A DNA stretch of 64,000 nucleotides from Mycobacterium deserti (GTDB lineage Bacteria > Actinomycetota > Actinomycetes > Mycobacteriales > Mycobacteriaceae): positions 248,001 through 312,000 of the forward strand of contig NZ_JAODWD010000007.1 of assembly GCF_025345615.1 (NCBI RefSeq), in the 5' to 3' direction. Of the stretch, positions 44,515 through 55,239 are shown one piece after another (positions within the stretch are counted from its first letter, which is position 1; every line of letters starts with the position of its first letter). The position numbers were made by a program, and so were the translations under genes. Under the pieces are notes generated by a model. That model saw only the letters and a list, made by a program, of their open reading frames with translations. It did not search any database and had not been told where the DNA came from.

Positions 44515-47391
44515 ATGGGCGCTCCCGTCACCGAACCCATCTCGGTCGCTGAGCCGGTGCATCGCAACGCGATTGCGAAGTGGATCCGCCGTTTGGCGTT
44601 ACCGATCATCATCGGCTGGGTCGCCCTCGTCGCCTTTCTGAACATCTCGGTGCCGCAGCTCGAGGTCGTCGGTCAAGAGCGTTCGGTGTCGATGAGCCCC
44701 AAGGACGCGCCGTCGGTCATCGCGATGACGCGCGTCGGTGAGGTCTTCGACGAGTTCAAGTCCGACAGCTCGGTGATGATCGTGCTCGAGGGCGACCAGC
44801 CGCTCGGCACCGACACGCGCCAGTTCTATGCCGAGATGGTCGACCGGTTAAGGGCCGACACCACGCACGTCGAGCACATTCAGGACTTCTGGGGCGACCC
44901 GCTGACCGAGGCCGGCGCTGTGAGCGCCGACGGCAAGGCCGTTTACGTCCAGCTCTATCTCGCAGGCAACATGGGTGAGGAGCTCGCCAACCAGTCGGTG
45001 AAGGCTGTCCAGGACATCGTCAAAGGCCTGGATCCGCCGCCCGGTGTGAAGGTCTTCGTGACCGGCGGATCGGCACTGGCGGCGGATCAGCAGATCGCCA
45101 GCGACCAGACGGTCCGCCTGATCGAGTTCGCCACGTTCGGCGTCATCATCACGATGCTGCTGCTCGTGTACCGGTCGATCGTCACGGTGGTCATCACCGT
45201 GGTGCTGGTGGTGCTGGGGCTGTCGGCGACCCGCGGGGTCGTCGCGTTCCTCGGATATCACGACCTGATCGGCCTGTCGCTGTTCGCCACCAACCTGCTG
45301 GTCACCCTCGCGATAGCCGCGACCACCGACTACGCCATATTTCTGTTCGGGCGATATCAGGAGGCGCGGTCGAACGGAGAGGACCGGGAGTCTGCTTACT
45401 ACACCATGTTTCATGGCACCGCCCATGTGGTGCTGGGCTCGGGGCTGGCGATCGCCGGCGCCACCTTCTGCCTGACGTTCACCCGGCTGCCGTATTTCCA
45501 GACGCTGGGCATCCCACTGGCGGTCGGGATGATCGTCGCCGTACTCGTCGCGCTCACGCTCGGACCCGCCATCGTCACGGTCGCGACCCGGTTCGGATTG
45601 CTGGAACCCAAACGAGCCATGCGAATCCGTGGTTGGCGGCGGCTGGGCGCCGGCGTCGTCCGGTGGCCGGGCGCGGTCCTGTTGGCGACGATTGCGCTGT
45701 CGCTCGTCGGACTGCTGGCCCTGCCGGGTTACCAGCCCAACTACAACGACCGGCTCTACCTGCCTGCCGACTTGCCCGCCAACCAGGGTTTCGCCGCCGC
45801 CGAACGTCATTTCTCCCCGGCGACGATGAACCCCGAATTGCTGCTGATCGAGAGCGACCACGACCTGCGAAACTCCGCGGACTTCATCGTGATCGACAAG
45901 ATCGCCAAGGCGGTGTTCCGGGTGCCCGGCATCGGACGGGTCTCCACGATCACCCGCCCGGGCGGCAAGCCCATCGAGTTCAGCACGATCCCGGCGCAGT
46001 TGAGTATGAGCGGTGTCAACCAGGACATGAACCGCAAGTACCTCATGGACCGGTTCGACGACATGCTCGTACAGGCCGACGAGATGCAAAGCACCATCGA
46101 CACGATGAACAAGATGATCGCGTTGATGGGCGAGATGAGCGCGACGACGCACAGCATGGTCGGCAAGACGCGGGACATGACCGAGGACATCGCCGAATTA
46201 CGCGACCACATAGCGGATTTCGACGACTTCTTCCGCCCGATTCGCAACTATCTGTACTGGGAACCGCACTGCTACAACATCCCGGTCTGTTGGTCGATGC
46301 GGTCGTTGTTCGAGTCGATCGACGGGCTCAACATGATGACCGACCAGATCCAGGATCTGGTACCGGACTTAGAGCGCCTCGATGCGCTGCTGCCGCAGTT
46401 CCTCTCGCTGATGCCCGAGACCGTCAAGACCATGACGAACATGCGAACGATGATGCTGACCATGCATTCCACGCAGGCGGGGATGCAGGATCAGATGGCC
46501 GCGATGAGCGAGGGCCAGTCGGCGATGGGCGACGCGTTCAACAATTCGTGGAACGACGACACGTTCTATCTGCCGCCCGAGATCTTCGACAACGCCGAAT
46601 TCAGGCGGGGCATGGAGAACTTCATCTCGCCGAACGGCCATGCCGTGCGGATGATCATCTCGCACGAGGGAGACCCCCTCGACGCCGACGGGATCAAGCG
46701 CATCGACGCCATCAAGCAAGCGGCGAAGGAAGCCGTCAAGGGCACTCCGATGGAGGGTTCAAAGATCTACATCGGTGGCACGGCGTCGGTGTTTAAGGAC
46801 ATGCAGGACGGTAACGACTGGGACCTGCTCATCGCCGGAATCGCCGCGCTGACAGTCATTTTCATCATCATGCTGGTTTTGACGCGCAGCCTCATCGCGG
46901 CCGCGGTTATCGTCGGCACCGTGGTGCTGTCGCTGGGCGCCTCATTCGGGCTGTCGGTCCTCATATGGCAGCATCTGCTGGGCATAGAGCTGCAGTTCAT
47001 GGTGATGGCCATGGCGGTCATCATCCTGTTGGCCGTCGGTGCGGACTACAACCTGCTCTTGGTGTCACGCCTCAAAGAGGAACTGCACGCGGGCATCAAC
47101 ACCGGGATCATCCGCGCGATGGGCGGCAGCGGATCGGTGGTCACCGCCGCTGGCCTGGTGTTCGCATTCACGATGATGTCGATGGCGGTCAGCTCGCTGA
47201 CCGTCGTCGCCCAGGTGGGCACCACCATCGGCATGGGTCTGTTGTTCGACACCTTGGTGATCCGCGCATTCATGACGCCGTCGATCGCGGCACTGTTGGG
47301 CAAGTGGTTCTGGTGGCCGCAGACGGTTCGGCAACGGCCTAAGCCCGCGCCGTGGCCCGCGCCGAAGCAGTTGCAAGAAGAAAGCAACTAA
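44515..47391 (+). CDS. mmpL: MmpL-family RND transporter, second copy
   Basis: A 958-residue MmpL, paralogous to the one at 38447 over its whole length (shared blocks include [19 protein letters not shown], [30 protein letters not shown] and [37 protein letters not shown]). No mmpS precedes it, and no DUF732 or Rv0455c-like gene follows. The start ATG 44515 has no clear ribosome site. The last 53 nt overlap the convergent acyltransferase gene. It probably exports an envelope lipid or siderophore-like compound, perhaps borrowing the MmpS encoded at 38022. Confidence 0.92.
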   Translation: MGAPVTEPISVAEPVHRNAIAKWIRRLALPIIIGWVALVAFLNISVPQLEVVGQERSVSMSPKDAPSVIAMTRVGEVFDEFKSDSSVMIVLEGDQPLGTDTRQFYAEMVDRLRADTTHVEHIQDFWGDPLTEAGAVSADGKAVYVQLYLAGNMGEELANQSVKAVQDIVKGLDPPPGVKVFVTGGSALAADQQIASDQTVRLIEFATFGVIITMLLLVYRSIVTVVITVVLVVLGLSATRGVVAFLGYHDLIGLSLFATNLLVTLAIAATTDYAIFLFGRYQEARSNGEDRESAYYTMFHGTAHVVLGSGLAIAGATFCLTFTRLPYFQTLGIPLAVGMIVAVLVALTLGPAIVTVATRFGLLEPKRAMRIRGWRRLGAGVVRWPGAVLLATIALSLVGLLALPGYQPNYNDRLYLPADLPANQGFAAAERHFSPATMNPELLLIESDHDLRNSADFIVIDKIAKAVFRVPGIGRVSTITRPGGKPIEFSTIPAQLSMSGVNQDMNRKYLMDRFDDMLVQADEMQSTIDTMNKMIALMGEMSATTHSMVGKTRDMTEDIAELRDHIADFDDFFRPIRNYLYWEPHCYNIPVCWSMRSLFESIDGLNMMTDQIQDLVPDLERLDALLPQFLSLMPETVKTMTNMRTMMLTMHSTQAGMQDQMAAMSEGQSAMGDAFNNSWNDDTFYLPPEIFDNAEFRRGMENFISPNGHAVRMIISHEGDPLDADGIKRIDAIKQAAKEAVKGTPMEGSKIYIGGTASVFKDMQDGNDWDLLIAGIAALTVIFIIMLVLTRSLIAAAVIVGTVVLSLGASFGLSVLIWQHLLGIELQFMVMAMAVIILLAVGADYNLLLVSRLKEELHAGINTGIIRAMGGSGSVVTAAGLVFAFTMMSMAVSSLTVVAQVGTTIGMGLLFDTLVIRAFMTPSIAALLGKWFWWPQTVRQRPKPAPWPAPKQLQEESN

Positions 47392-48622
47392 GCGACGCCC
47401 ATCCCGTCACCCCGGTCAGCCCGTTCTTGGCCAGCAGTACCAGCGTGATGCCGGCGAGGATGATCAGCGCACCGGCGACGGTCGCGCGGGCGCCGGTCGC
47501 ACGCGCCGGCGCGTCCCACCACAGCAGCTTCCGATGCTCGAGTGGGGACAGCAGCCGGAACATCACCGCCATGACGACCGCGAACACGACCGCGCGCAGC
47601 GCCAGCAGCCCCCAAAAGCCTGGCGCGTCAACGTCGTAGGCGTCGAGACCGACAGCGTTCATCGCGAAGGCGGCCACTGCGATGGCGGGGATGTGCCACA
47701 GGTAGAGGGTCATCGCTCCCCCGTTGCCGACCGCGATGACGCGCCAGACGCGGGGACCCTCAGCCCACCGTTGGATGGCGCGGGCCGCAACGACGAACGC
47801 GCACGACATCCAGGTGCAGTGCAGGCCGAGCAACAGGGTGGGCGGCGATACGTTGGACATGCGCTCGGTACCGGTCACCACGAGCGAGACGTCGTAAGGT
47901 CCGATGGCGGCGAGTGTGATCTGGGCGGCGAGCGCGAGCACGACCGCCGCGAGTGCGGCCTGCGGGCGGATCAGCTGACGAGCATAGGCGACGCCGATCA
48001 CGATCGGGATCAGCCAGACGATCAGGAAGTTCGCGACACCGGCCATGGGCGCGTCGGTCGCGAGGCGAAATCCGTCGAACGCGGTGGCCACGGCAAGCAG
48101 CGCGGCGACCAGGATCGCAGCCTGACGGCCGCTCCGAAGGCGGGTCAGGGCGGGGACGAAGGCGAGCGCCACGAGGTAGACACCCAGGAACCACAGCAAC
48201 GCAACGGATTCGCGGCCGATGCCTGCCGCCGCGTCGGCGCCCAGCGTCAGACGCACGACGATCAGGCCGACCGACCATGCCGCGAGGTACCAGAACACAG
48301 GCCGACACAGTCGCTGCGCGCGGGTGAAAAGCCAGCTGCCCCAGGCTTTCCCGCTGTGCCAGCCGTACGCGCCGGCGGCCCCGCCTGCCAGGAAGAACAG
48401 TGGCATGACCTGGACGAGCCAGGTGACCGGGGCGATCGCGGGCACCTCCCCCAGCAGGTTGCCGATGCGCAGGCCGTCGGAGTCGATGGTGGCCAGCAGC
48501 AGGCCGCAGTGGCCGAACATGACGACGACGAGGGCTGCGAGCCGGGCGACGTCGACCGCGCGGTCGCGGGTGGCCGGAGTGGCATCAGAGACCGTGCGCG
48601 CGTCGGACAAGGACCGTGTCAT
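47339..48622 (-). CDS. Acyltransferase-3 family membrane protein
   Basis: A 427-residue integral membrane protein with about ten hydrophobic helices. The N-terminal block [22 protein letters not shown] carries the R/H pair typical of acyltransferase-3 (OafA/YrhL-like) proteins, which move acyl groups onto sugars or lipids. Later blocks are [23 protein letters not shown] and [13 protein letters not shown]. The 3' end overlaps the convergent mmpL by 53 nt, an unusually long overlap. A link with MmpL-exported acylated lipids is plausible but not shown. Confidence 0.85.
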   Translation of the reverse strand: MTRSLSDARTVSDATPATRDRAVDVARLAALVVVMFGHCGLLLATIDSDGLRIGNLLGEVPAIAPVTWLVQVMPLFFLAGGAAGAYGWHSGKAWGSWLFTRAQRLCRPVFWYLAAWSVGLIVVRLTLGADAAAGIGRESVALLWFLGVYLVALAFVPALTRLRSGRQAAILVAALLAVATAFDGFRLATDAPMAGVANFLIVWLIPIVIGVAYARQLIRPQAALAAVVLALAAQITLAAIGPYDVSLVVTGTERMSNVSPPTLLLGLHCTWMSCAFVVAARAIQRWAEGPRVWRVIAVGNGGAMTLYLWHIPAIAVAAFAMNAVGLDAYDVDAPGFWGLLALRAVVFAVVMAVMFRLLSPLEHRKLLWWDAPARATGARATVAGALIILAGITLVLLAKNGLTGVTGWASLSCFLLATASARATARA

Positions 48623-48675
48623 GGGTCCAGCATGCCGGGCGGCGAGCCGAGGCGGATGAGTAGTACTACCCGCTC

Positions 48676-49872
48676 CTACCCGTGCGGGGTCGGACGAGTC
48701 TGTACAGCCGGCGCGGCTGCGGCCAATAGATCCGCGCGCTTGGCGCTGAGCGGCGGATAAATGCGGCTGCGGTTGATGGTGCGTTTGGTCGCCTTGGCCT
48801 CGGCGCCGGTAGCGACGACCTGTCGGCCCCAGCCCTCGGTGTAGACCGCGCCGGCGGGTCCGAGGTCGAGCACCGTGACATACCAGGGGATTCGCAGAGT
48901 CAGCATCGGCGCGCCGACGAGATGACTGACCACGTTGTAGCCGGCGAATCGTCCCATCGGGCGACCATGCTGACAGGACATGACGGAGGAATGCTGGTCG
49001 TCCATCGTGGCGGCCGCGACGTCACCAGCGGCGAAGACGTCGGGCACGCCGATGACGCGCAGGTGGTCATCGACTACAACGCGGCCCAGGCCGTCGCGTT
49101 CGACGCCGAGGTCTGCGGTCAGCGGGTTGGCGCGCATTCCGGCGCACCAGACGACGGTCGACGCGGCCAGCTTCTCGCCGGTGGACAGTGTCACGGAGTC
49201 CTCGGCGAGGGCGATGATTCCAACGCCGAGTCGGGTCTCGACGCGGTTGGCCGTCAGGGCGGCTTCGATGACCGGGCGCGCTGAAGGGCCCATGTCGGAG
49301 CCGACGTGCGCGTTGCGGTCGACGAGCACGACGCGTGGTGTCGTGTCGGGGAACAGCGCGGCGAGGCGGTCGGGCAGCTCGGATGCGGTCTCGATGCCGG
49401 TGAGTCCGGCGCCGACGACGATCACGGTGGAGGCAGCGGGCGTGTGCGGACCGCGCACGAGGTCTTCGAGATGGCTCTGCAGATGATGTGCGGCATCGTA
49501 GGTGTCGACGTCGAAGCCGAATTCCTTCAGGCCGGGGATGTCGGGTCGCACGACCTGGCTGCCGAGGGCGACCACGAGGCGGTCGTAGTCGTAAGTGCCC
49601 GACGAAGTGGTGACCGATTTGGAGAGCGGGTTGATGGCGGTCACCTCAGCGGTGACGTGCGCGACGCCGGTGGGATCGAGCAAGTCGCGCAGGGGAATTC
49701 GGCACGGCGTGAGGTCGGCTTCGTAATTGCGCACTCGAATGTCGTGGTAGGGCTGTGAGCTGATGACGGTGATGTTCACTTCAGCAGCGCCGAGTTCGTC
49801 GATGCGCCGGGCCGCACCGAGCGCGGCCCACAACCCGGCGAACCCCGAACCCAGCACGACAACATCGCTCAC
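48676..49872 (-). CDS. NADH dehydrogenase-like FAD oxidoreductase
   Basis: A 398-residue two-Rossmann flavoprotein of the NDH-2/pyridine nucleotide-disulfide oxidoreductase class. The FAD motif is VVVLGSGFAGLWAALGAA, the NAD(P) motif is VIVVGAGLTGIETASEL, and GVPDVFAAGDVAAA is the second FAD contact. No redox-active CxxC pair and no C-terminal membrane helix are evident, so it may be a soluble or peripheral dehydrogenase. The start is ATG 49872. It is next to an acyltransferase on the same strand, with a 53-nt gap. The electron acceptor is unknown. Confidence 0.83.
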   Translation of the reverse strand: MSDVVVLGSGFAGLWAALGAARRIDELGAAEVNITVISSQPYHDIRVRNYEADLTPCRIPLRDLLDPTGVAHVTAEVTAINPLSKSVTTSSGTYDYDRLVVALGSQVVRPDIPGLKEFGFDVDTYDAAHHLQSHLEDLVRGPHTPAASTVIVVGAGLTGIETASELPDRLAALFPDTTPRVVLVDRNAHVGSDMGPSARPVIEAALTANRVETRLGVGIIALAEDSVTLSTGEKLAASTVVWCAGMRANPLTADLGVERDGLGRVVVDDHLRVIGVPDVFAAGDVAAATMDDQHSSVMSCQHGRPMGRFAGYNVVSHLVGAPMLTLRIPWYVTVLDLGPAGAVYTEGWGRQVVATGAEAKATKRTINRSRIYPPLSAKRADLLAAAAPAVQTRPTPHG

Positions 49873-50019
49873 GAGCCAACGGTAGCGGGCCCAGCAGCGG
49901 TATACCTCCAGTCATGGTGGGTCATACGTCGGTGTGGGTGGTCCGCGAGCCACATTCGCCGACTGGGGTACCTCGCCGTCGCGGCGTCCTCCAGGCGATG
50001 GGCCTGAGCGAGGTGATTC

Positions 50020-51489
50020 TCAGACCGGCGCGACGCGATCGGCCCACGGCAGCGCCTGCTCCAATTGTGCTGCGAGCCGGAGAAGCAGCGACTCCCCCGC
50101 AAGCGGCGCAACGAACTGGACGCCCAATGGCAGACCGTCGGCGGTCCAGTGCAATGGAAGCGAGATCGCCGGTCGCCCCGTAAGATTCGCGAGTTGTGTG
50201 TAGGGCACCCAACTGAGGTTCTTATCGACCATGTCGTCGACGATCTTGGTGTAGCGCAGGAAGCGGGCGGTGCGGGTCTTGATCAACGCGTCCGACGCAC
50301 GCTGAAGTGCCACCGGTAGGTCGAATTCGCCGATCTTCGGTGGCGGCGTCGCCAGTGTGGGCGTCAGCAGCAGGTCGTAGGACTCGAAGAACGTGCTGAG
50401 GCGGCGGACGTGCTCGTGGCGCCGCTGGACGGCATCGACGTAGTCCACGCTGCTCGTCGCTCGGCCCAGGGCCGCCATGATCAAGGTGTCGCGCTCGAAC
50501 GCCTCATCATCGGCACCCGTGAGGCGCTTGGCCTCGTCGACCTCCCAGGCGATGTAGACGAACCAGCTGAGCAGGAATTGCTTGGCGAGCGCCGCGTCGT
50601 CGTAGGGCGCTTGTGGCAGTTCCTCGACGTGGTGGCCGAGATCGGTCAACGCGCGCACGGTCCCCTCGACGGCCGCGTACGCCTCGGGGTGCGGGGTCGG
50701 ATTGATCGCGGACGGAACCCGCACGCCGATGCGCAACCGGCCGGGGTCGTCGCCCACGCAGGATGCGAACGGCCAATCAGGAATCGCGGGTCCATACGGC
50801 CCCGACGGCTCACCGCCGGCGATGACGTCCAGCATCGCGGCCGTGTCGCGCACGGTTCGCGACACCACGCCCTGCACCGCCGCCCCGTGCATGGGCTCGC
50901 CGACACCAGGACCCATGGGCGTCAAACCCCGGCCCGGCTTCAGACCGACCAGCCCGCAGCACGCCGCCGGGATACGCGTCGACCCGCCGCCGTCGTTGGC
51001 CCCCGCGCACGGCACTATCCCCGCGGCGACAGCGGCCGCCGACCCGCCCGAGGACCCGCCGGGGCTCCGCTCGAGATTCCACGGGTTGCGCGCGGCGCCC
51101 CACGCCGCCGGCTCGGAAATCGCCTTCGCGCCGAATTCCGGCAGGTTCGTCTTACCGAAGATGACCAGACCGGCATCGATCCAGCGCTGCACGACGGTCG
51201 CATGCTCGGTCACCGGCAAGGCCAGCAGCGAGCGTGACCCCTGCGAGGTCGGGAGGCCGGCGTAGTCCTGGGCGATGTCTTTGATCAGGAATGGGACACC
51301 GGCGAACGGGCCGCCCTGTTCGGTGGAGGGCGAGGCGGGGACATCGCGCACGATTGCGTTGATCCGCGGGTTCACCTCGGCCGCCCGCTCACGTGCCAAC
51401 GTCAGTAGCTCCGTCGCCGACACCTCCCCGTCGGCGACCAGCTTCGCCAGCCCCGTGGCGTCATACGTCCGGTATTCGTCGAAGTTCAC
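50020..51489 (-). CDS. Amidase-signature family hydrolase
   Basis: A 489-residue amidase. The triad is Lys70 (FLIKDI), cis-Ser147 (PGGSSGGSAAAVAAG) and nucleophile Ser170 (GGGSTRIPA). The family hydrolyses carboxamides, including small amides and acylated amino compounds. The start ATG 51489 leads MNFDEYRTYDATGLAKLV. It is divergent from an alpha/beta hydrolase across a site that matches the KstR consensus. The substrate is unknown. Confidence 0.9.
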   Translation of the reverse strand: MNFDEYRTYDATGLAKLVADGEVSATELLTLARERAAEVNPRINAIVRDVPASPSTEQGGPFAGVPFLIKDIAQDYAGLPTSQGSRSLLALPVTEHATVVQRWIDAGLVIFGKTNLPEFGAKAISEPAAWGAARNPWNLERSPGGSSGGSAAAVAAGIVPCAGANDGGGSTRIPAACCGLVGLKPGRGLTPMGPGVGEPMHGAAVQGVVSRTVRDTAAMLDVIAGGEPSGPYGPAIPDWPFASCVGDDPGRLRIGVRVPSAINPTPHPEAYAAVEGTVRALTDLGHHVEELPQAPYDDAALAKQFLLSWFVYIAWEVDEAKRLTGADDEAFERDTLIMAALGRATSSVDYVDAVQRRHEHVRRLSTFFESYDLLLTPTLATPPPKIGEFDLPVALQRASDALIKTRTARFLRYTKIVDDMVDKNLSWVPYTQLANLTGRPAISLPLHWTADGLPLGVQFVAPLAGESLLLRLAAQLEQALPWADRVAPV

Positions 51490-51574
51490 ACCGATGACCG
51501 TATGCGGCCGGCGCGCGACCGGTCGACATCGCGCGCAAGGCGGGCAAACGCGCGCGCCTCATAGATCTGAATAC

Positions 51575-51588
51575 TGGAACGTGTTTCA
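51575..51588. promoter_or_regulatory. Candidate KstR binding site
   Basis: TGGAACGTGTTTCA matches the published KstR consensus TNNAACNNGTTNNA at all fixed positions. It lies in the divergent region between the amidase and the alpha/beta hydrolase. KstR represses steroid-degradation genes in mycobacteria. One match to a 14-bp pattern with eight fixed bases could also arise by chance. Confidence 0.5.
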
Positions 51589-51630
51589 ATAAGCCGCATC
51601 GCCAGCTTCTGGCCTCCGGGAGGCCTCCCG

Positions 51631-52512
51631 ATGCCGCGGCTACCCAGGGTCCCCGCGGTGGCGTCGGCCGCGAAGATCCCGCAGGGCTCGGTCGTCGACC
51701 TTCCCGGCCGGGGCAGCACCTACGTGTTCGACTCCGGACCTGCGGACGGGCCCACCTACGTACTCCTGCACTCGCTGGCCTGCACCGGGTTGATGACCTG
51801 GTATCCGGCGTTGGACACTGTGCGGCGGTTCGGCCGGGTCGTCGTGTTCGACCAGCGATGCCACGGACAAGGCATTTCGCCGCCGCGCATGTTGCTGGAG
51901 GATTGCGCCGACGACGTCGCTGCGCTGGCCGATGTGCTCGGTATCGACAGCTTCGTGCCGGTCGGCTACTCCATGGGGTCGCTGGTCGCGCAGTTGGTGT
52001 GGCGGCGCCACCGTGAACGCGTCGACGGGCTGGTGCTGTGCGCTGCCGCCGCCGCGGTCAGTCGCGCCAGTTACGAGCGGCTCGCGACCGGAGTGTTCGC
52101 GGCGCTCATGGAGTCACTCAGTCCGGCGCCGCGCCGCTGCGGACCCGCCGCGGCGGTGTCGGGCGGGCTGTTCCCCGACCATTTTTGGGTTCTCGGACAG
52201 GTCCGCGCGACGTCCGTGGGCGGCATCACGCGAGCAATCGCAGAAGTGGTCCGGTTCGATTCGACAACGTGGGTCGCCGAGATCGACGTTCCGACTGCGG
52301 TTCTGGTGACCATGAAGGACCGTGCTTTCGGTGTCGAGCGGCAGAAGTGGCTGGCCAACCACATACCGGGCGCTGAGATGGTGACCGTCGACGCCGGCCA
52401 CGCCGGGTGCACCCTGCAGCCCACCGCGTTCGTTCCGGCGTTGGAGCGTGCCGTCGAGTCGGTACACCAAAGGCTTCCGCGATCGCGGGCCACGAGGCGA
52501 GTGGCCGAGTAG
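51631..52512 (+). CDS. Alpha/beta hydrolase
   Basis: A 293-residue alpha/beta hydrolase. The nucleophile elbow is VGYSMGS (Ser114), with Asp230 (TMKDRAFG) and His257 (DAGHAGC) completing a triad. The oxyanion region is LLHSLACTG. No signal peptide is seen; the first 15 residues are basic and Pro-rich. The ATG at 51631 has GGGAGG upstream. It lies 38 nt before the WS/DGAT gene, so the two are probably co-transcribed and may act in storage-lipid turnover. It is under the candidate KstR site. Confidence 0.88.
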   Translation: MPRLPRVPAVASAAKIPQGSVVDLPGRGSTYVFDSGPADGPTYVLLHSLACTGLMTWYPALDTVRRFGRVVVFDQRCHGQGISPPRMLLEDCADDVAALADVLGIDSFVPVGYSMGSLVAQLVWRRHRERVDGLVLCAAAAAVSRASYERLATGVFAALMESLSPAPRRCGPAAAVSGGLFPDHFWVLGQVRATSVGGITRAIAEVVRFDSTTWVAEIDVPTAVLVTMKDRAFGVERQKWLANHIPGAEMVTVDAGHAGCTLQPTAFVPALERAVESVHQRLPRSRATRRVAE

Positions 52513-52549
52513 CGCGGCCGGCGTATCCGGTTCGCAGGAGGGAGAGCCG

Positions 52550-53962
52550 GTGAAACGACTCAGCGGGTGGGACATCCTGCTTCTGTCCAGCGAGACGCCC
52601 ACCGTCCATCAGCACACACTCAAGGTTGCGGTCATCGACGCCGCCGACTTCGACGGCGAGCCCACCTTCGAGGCGTTTCGCGAAGTGTTCCTCAGCCGAC
52701 TGCCTGCGCTGGATCCTTTGCGTTATCACCTGATCGACACTCCGTGGCGGCTGCACCGGCCGTTGTGGAGCGAGCACGCCGACGTCGACCTCGACTATCA
52801 CCTACAGCAGGTACGGGTTCCGGCCCCCGGCAATCGCCGGGACCTCGACGCCGTGATCGGTGCCATTGCCAGCACACCACTGGACCGCCGATACCCGTTG
52901 TGGCAGCTCTACTTCGCCGACGGGTTGACCGATCAGCGCGTGGCGGTGATCGGCAAGGTGCACCACGTCCTGGCGGACGGGGTGGCTTCGGCGAACCTCA
53001 TGACCAGAGCAATGGAGTGGGACGACGGTCAATCGCCCGAGCCGCGCCTTCAACCAGCGCAGCCCGCCCCGACGGCGCGAAACGTCCTCGGCTTCGCTGC
53101 CCGCGATCACATGGCGCGAATGCGGACGCTGCCGTCCGCCGTGCGACGCGGAGTGGTCGGCGCCTACCGCCTGCGGCAGCGGGCGCGTCAGCGTCGTGAC
53201 CAACCGGAACTGGCCGACCGCTTTGACCCGCCGCCGACCTTCTTCAATCGCAAGATCGCAGCGGGGCGAACCTTCGCCAGCGCGACCTTGCCGTTCGACG
53301 ACGTCAAAGCGATCGGCAAGAAGCACGAGGCCACCGTCAACGATGTGGTGCTGACGATCGCCGCCGGCGGTCTGCGTCAGCTGCTGTTGAGCTACGGCGA
53401 CGCCGCCGACCGCCCCCTCATCGCGTCCATACCGACAGCGACGGACGTGTCGCCAGACCGGATCACCGGCAACGCTCTGGCCACGATGTTGGTGTCGTTG
53501 CCCGTCCAGATCGACGAGCCGCTGCAGCGCCTGGAATTGATCCGCACGTCGACGCGCATCGCGAAGGAGGATCACGAACTGCTCGGGCCGACGACCGTCG
53601 GCGGGTTCCTGGAATTCGTCCCGCCGTCGCTGACCCGCATGGTGTTCCGGTGGATGTCGCGACGCCAGGCGCCCAATCAACTCTTCAACGTGATCGTGTC
53701 GAACGTTCCGGGGCCGCGGGAACGCGGCCGGATCGCCGGTGCGGTCGTTACGGAGATCTATTCGGTCGGACCACTTGCCGCCGGTTCGGCGCTCAACATC
53801 ACCGTGTGGAGTTACGCCGACCAACTGGCCGTCGCCGTGCTGTCCGACGACAGCACGTTCCGAGACACCCATGAGGTGACCGAGGCCCTGGTCGCGGCGT
53901 TCGCCGAACTGCGTGACGCCACCGACGAAAGCATCGGTCGCGTCACGCGTGACGAAGCGTGA
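52550..53962 (+). CDS. WS/DGAT wax ester/triacylglycerol synthase
   Basis: A 470-residue acyltransferase of the wax ester synthase/diacylglycerol acyltransferase family. The active-site motif HHxxxDG is present as VHHVLADG (His138, His139, Asp143, Gly144). The second family block is NQLFNVIVSNVPGPRE. The start GTG 52550 has AGGAGGGA 5-12 nt upstream. Mycobacteria have many such enzymes for triacylglycerol storage. Its 3' end overlaps the convergent phosphoesterase gene by 20 nt. Confidence 0.92.
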   Translation: MKRLSGWDILLLSSETPTVHQHTLKVAVIDAADFDGEPTFEAFREVFLSRLPALDPLRYHLIDTPWRLHRPLWSEHADVDLDYHLQQVRVPAPGNRRDLDAVIGAIASTPLDRRYPLWQLYFADGLTDQRVAVIGKVHHVLADGVASANLMTRAMEWDDGQSPEPRLQPAQPAPTARNVLGFAARDHMARMRTLPSAVRRGVVGAYRLRQRARQRRDQPELADRFDPPPTFFNRKIAAGRTFASATLPFDDVKAIGKKHEATVNDVVLTIAAGGLRQLLLSYGDAADRPLIASIPTATDVSPDRITGNALATMLVSLPVQIDEPLQRLELIRTSTRIAKEDHELLGPTTVGGFLEFVPPSLTRMVFRWMSRRQAPNQLFNVIVSNVPGPRERGRIAGAVVTEIYSVGPLAAGSALNITVWSYADQLAVAVLSDDSTFRDTHEVTEALVAAFAELRDATDESIGRVTRDEA

Positions 53963-55133
53963 GCAGGCTGATCTCACTGGGCGCGAAAACCCGGAACGGC
54001 GGTCCCCAGAAGCCGGTTCCGCGACTCGTGTAGAGGCGCGTTCGTTCACCGTGTCTGCTGAGCCCGTGCACGACCGGTTGCTCGAGCCGCACCAAAAAGT
54101 TGAACGGCCAGATCTGCCCACCATGAGTGTGGCCCGAAATCTGCAGGGCCACACCCGCTCTCACGGCGTGCACAACCTGCTTGGGCTGGTGCGCGAGGAG
54201 CAGCACCGGTAGACCCGGGTCTGCGCCGGCGAGCGCGGCGTCCAGGTCGGCGCCGTGCCCGCGCAGACCCGACGCCTCGGCGGTGGCGTCGTCCACACCG
54301 GCGATGACCAGCCTGTCGCCGCCGCGGTCGATGACGAGGTGCCGGTTGTGCAGCGCAGTCCAGCCGATGCTTTCCATGTAGTCGAGCCAGCCCTGCGCCT
54401 CACTGAAGTATTCGTGGTTGCCGGTGACGTACACACGCGCAAGGGTGGCGCGTGCAGAGGCCAACGGACTCGCCTGCGCCTCCCGCACGTCGACCGTCCC
54501 GTCGGCGATGTCCCCGACATGGCACACCACGTCAGCGGAGAGGTCATTGACCCGGGCCACAACGGCCGCCGACCATCGCGCGCGATCGATCGGCCCGTAG
54601 TGCGTGTCGGTGATCACCGCGACACGCAGACCGTCCAAGCCGCGGCCCAGCCCGTCGACTGCGACGTCGACCTCCTTGACGCGCGGCACGCGCATCGCTT
54701 CGAAGTGACCCCACACGAGCAATATCGCGACGACGGCCACGACCGCGCCTGCGACCAGTCGTGACCGCGCCGGGTCGTCGACGCCGGCGACGAGCAGAGC
54801 CAGCCGCAACAACTGGCCCAGCACCGACCACACGAATAACACCCAGGCCGCACCGAGAAGAGCGTCACCGAGAGCGGCGGCCCAGTCGAGGTGCCTGCGC
54901 CCGTGCCCGAACGCCATCAGGGCCGGCAGCGCGGCGAAGGCGGCCGCGAACAGCAACGTGCCCGTCGCGACGGCGGGCGCCGGCCAGGCCGCGCCGGATG
55001 CCAGCAGCGTCCACCACGGCACCCCGAACAGCAGCGCCATGATGGTGAACACGATGCCCATGCGCCGCCATCGCCGCCGCGACCGCCGCGGCGACCGGGG
55101 GGATTCCACTACCTCGGCCGGATTGTCTGTCAC
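53943..55133 (-). CDS. Membrane-anchored metallophosphoesterase
   Basis: A 396-residue protein. An N-terminal basic stretch and about four hydrophobic helices anchor it (residues 25-145). The calcineurin-like domain shows VITDTHYGP (D-x-H), VCHVGDIADG, VTGNHEYF and ISGHTHGGQ, a complete two-metal site. The family includes YkuE-type phosphodiesterases that act on lipids or nucleotides outside the cytoplasm. The start GTG 55133 (VTDNPAEVVES) is preferred over an upstream GTG at 55166, but neither has a strong ribosome site. Confidence 0.84.
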   Translation of the reverse strand: MTDNPAEVVESPRSPRRSRRRWRRMGIVFTIMALLFGVPWWTLLASGAAWPAPAVATGTLLFAAAFAALPALMAFGHGRRHLDWAAALGDALLGAAWVLFVWSVLGQLLRLALLVAGVDDPARSRLVAGAVVAVVAILLVWGHFEAMRVPRVKEVDVAVDGLGRGLDGLRVAVITDTHYGPIDRARWSAAVVARVNDLSADVVCHVGDIADGTVDVREAQASPLASARATLARVYVTGNHEYFSEAQGWLDYMESIGWTALHNRHLVIDRGGDRLVIAGVDDATAEASGLRGHGADLDAALAGADPGLPVLLLAHQPKQVVHAVRAGVALQISGHTHGGQIWPFNFLVRLEQPVVHGLSRHGERTRLYTSRGTGFWGPPFRVFAPSEISLLTLRHA

Positions 55134-55239
55134 CGCGCCCACGGTACCCAGCCTCGAGCCGGCCACCCGGCGCGTGACTTCGTCGGGCCAAGCAGGCGGC
55201 CCGCCACCTCACAGGCGACGGGCCGACTGACGACTTTGG

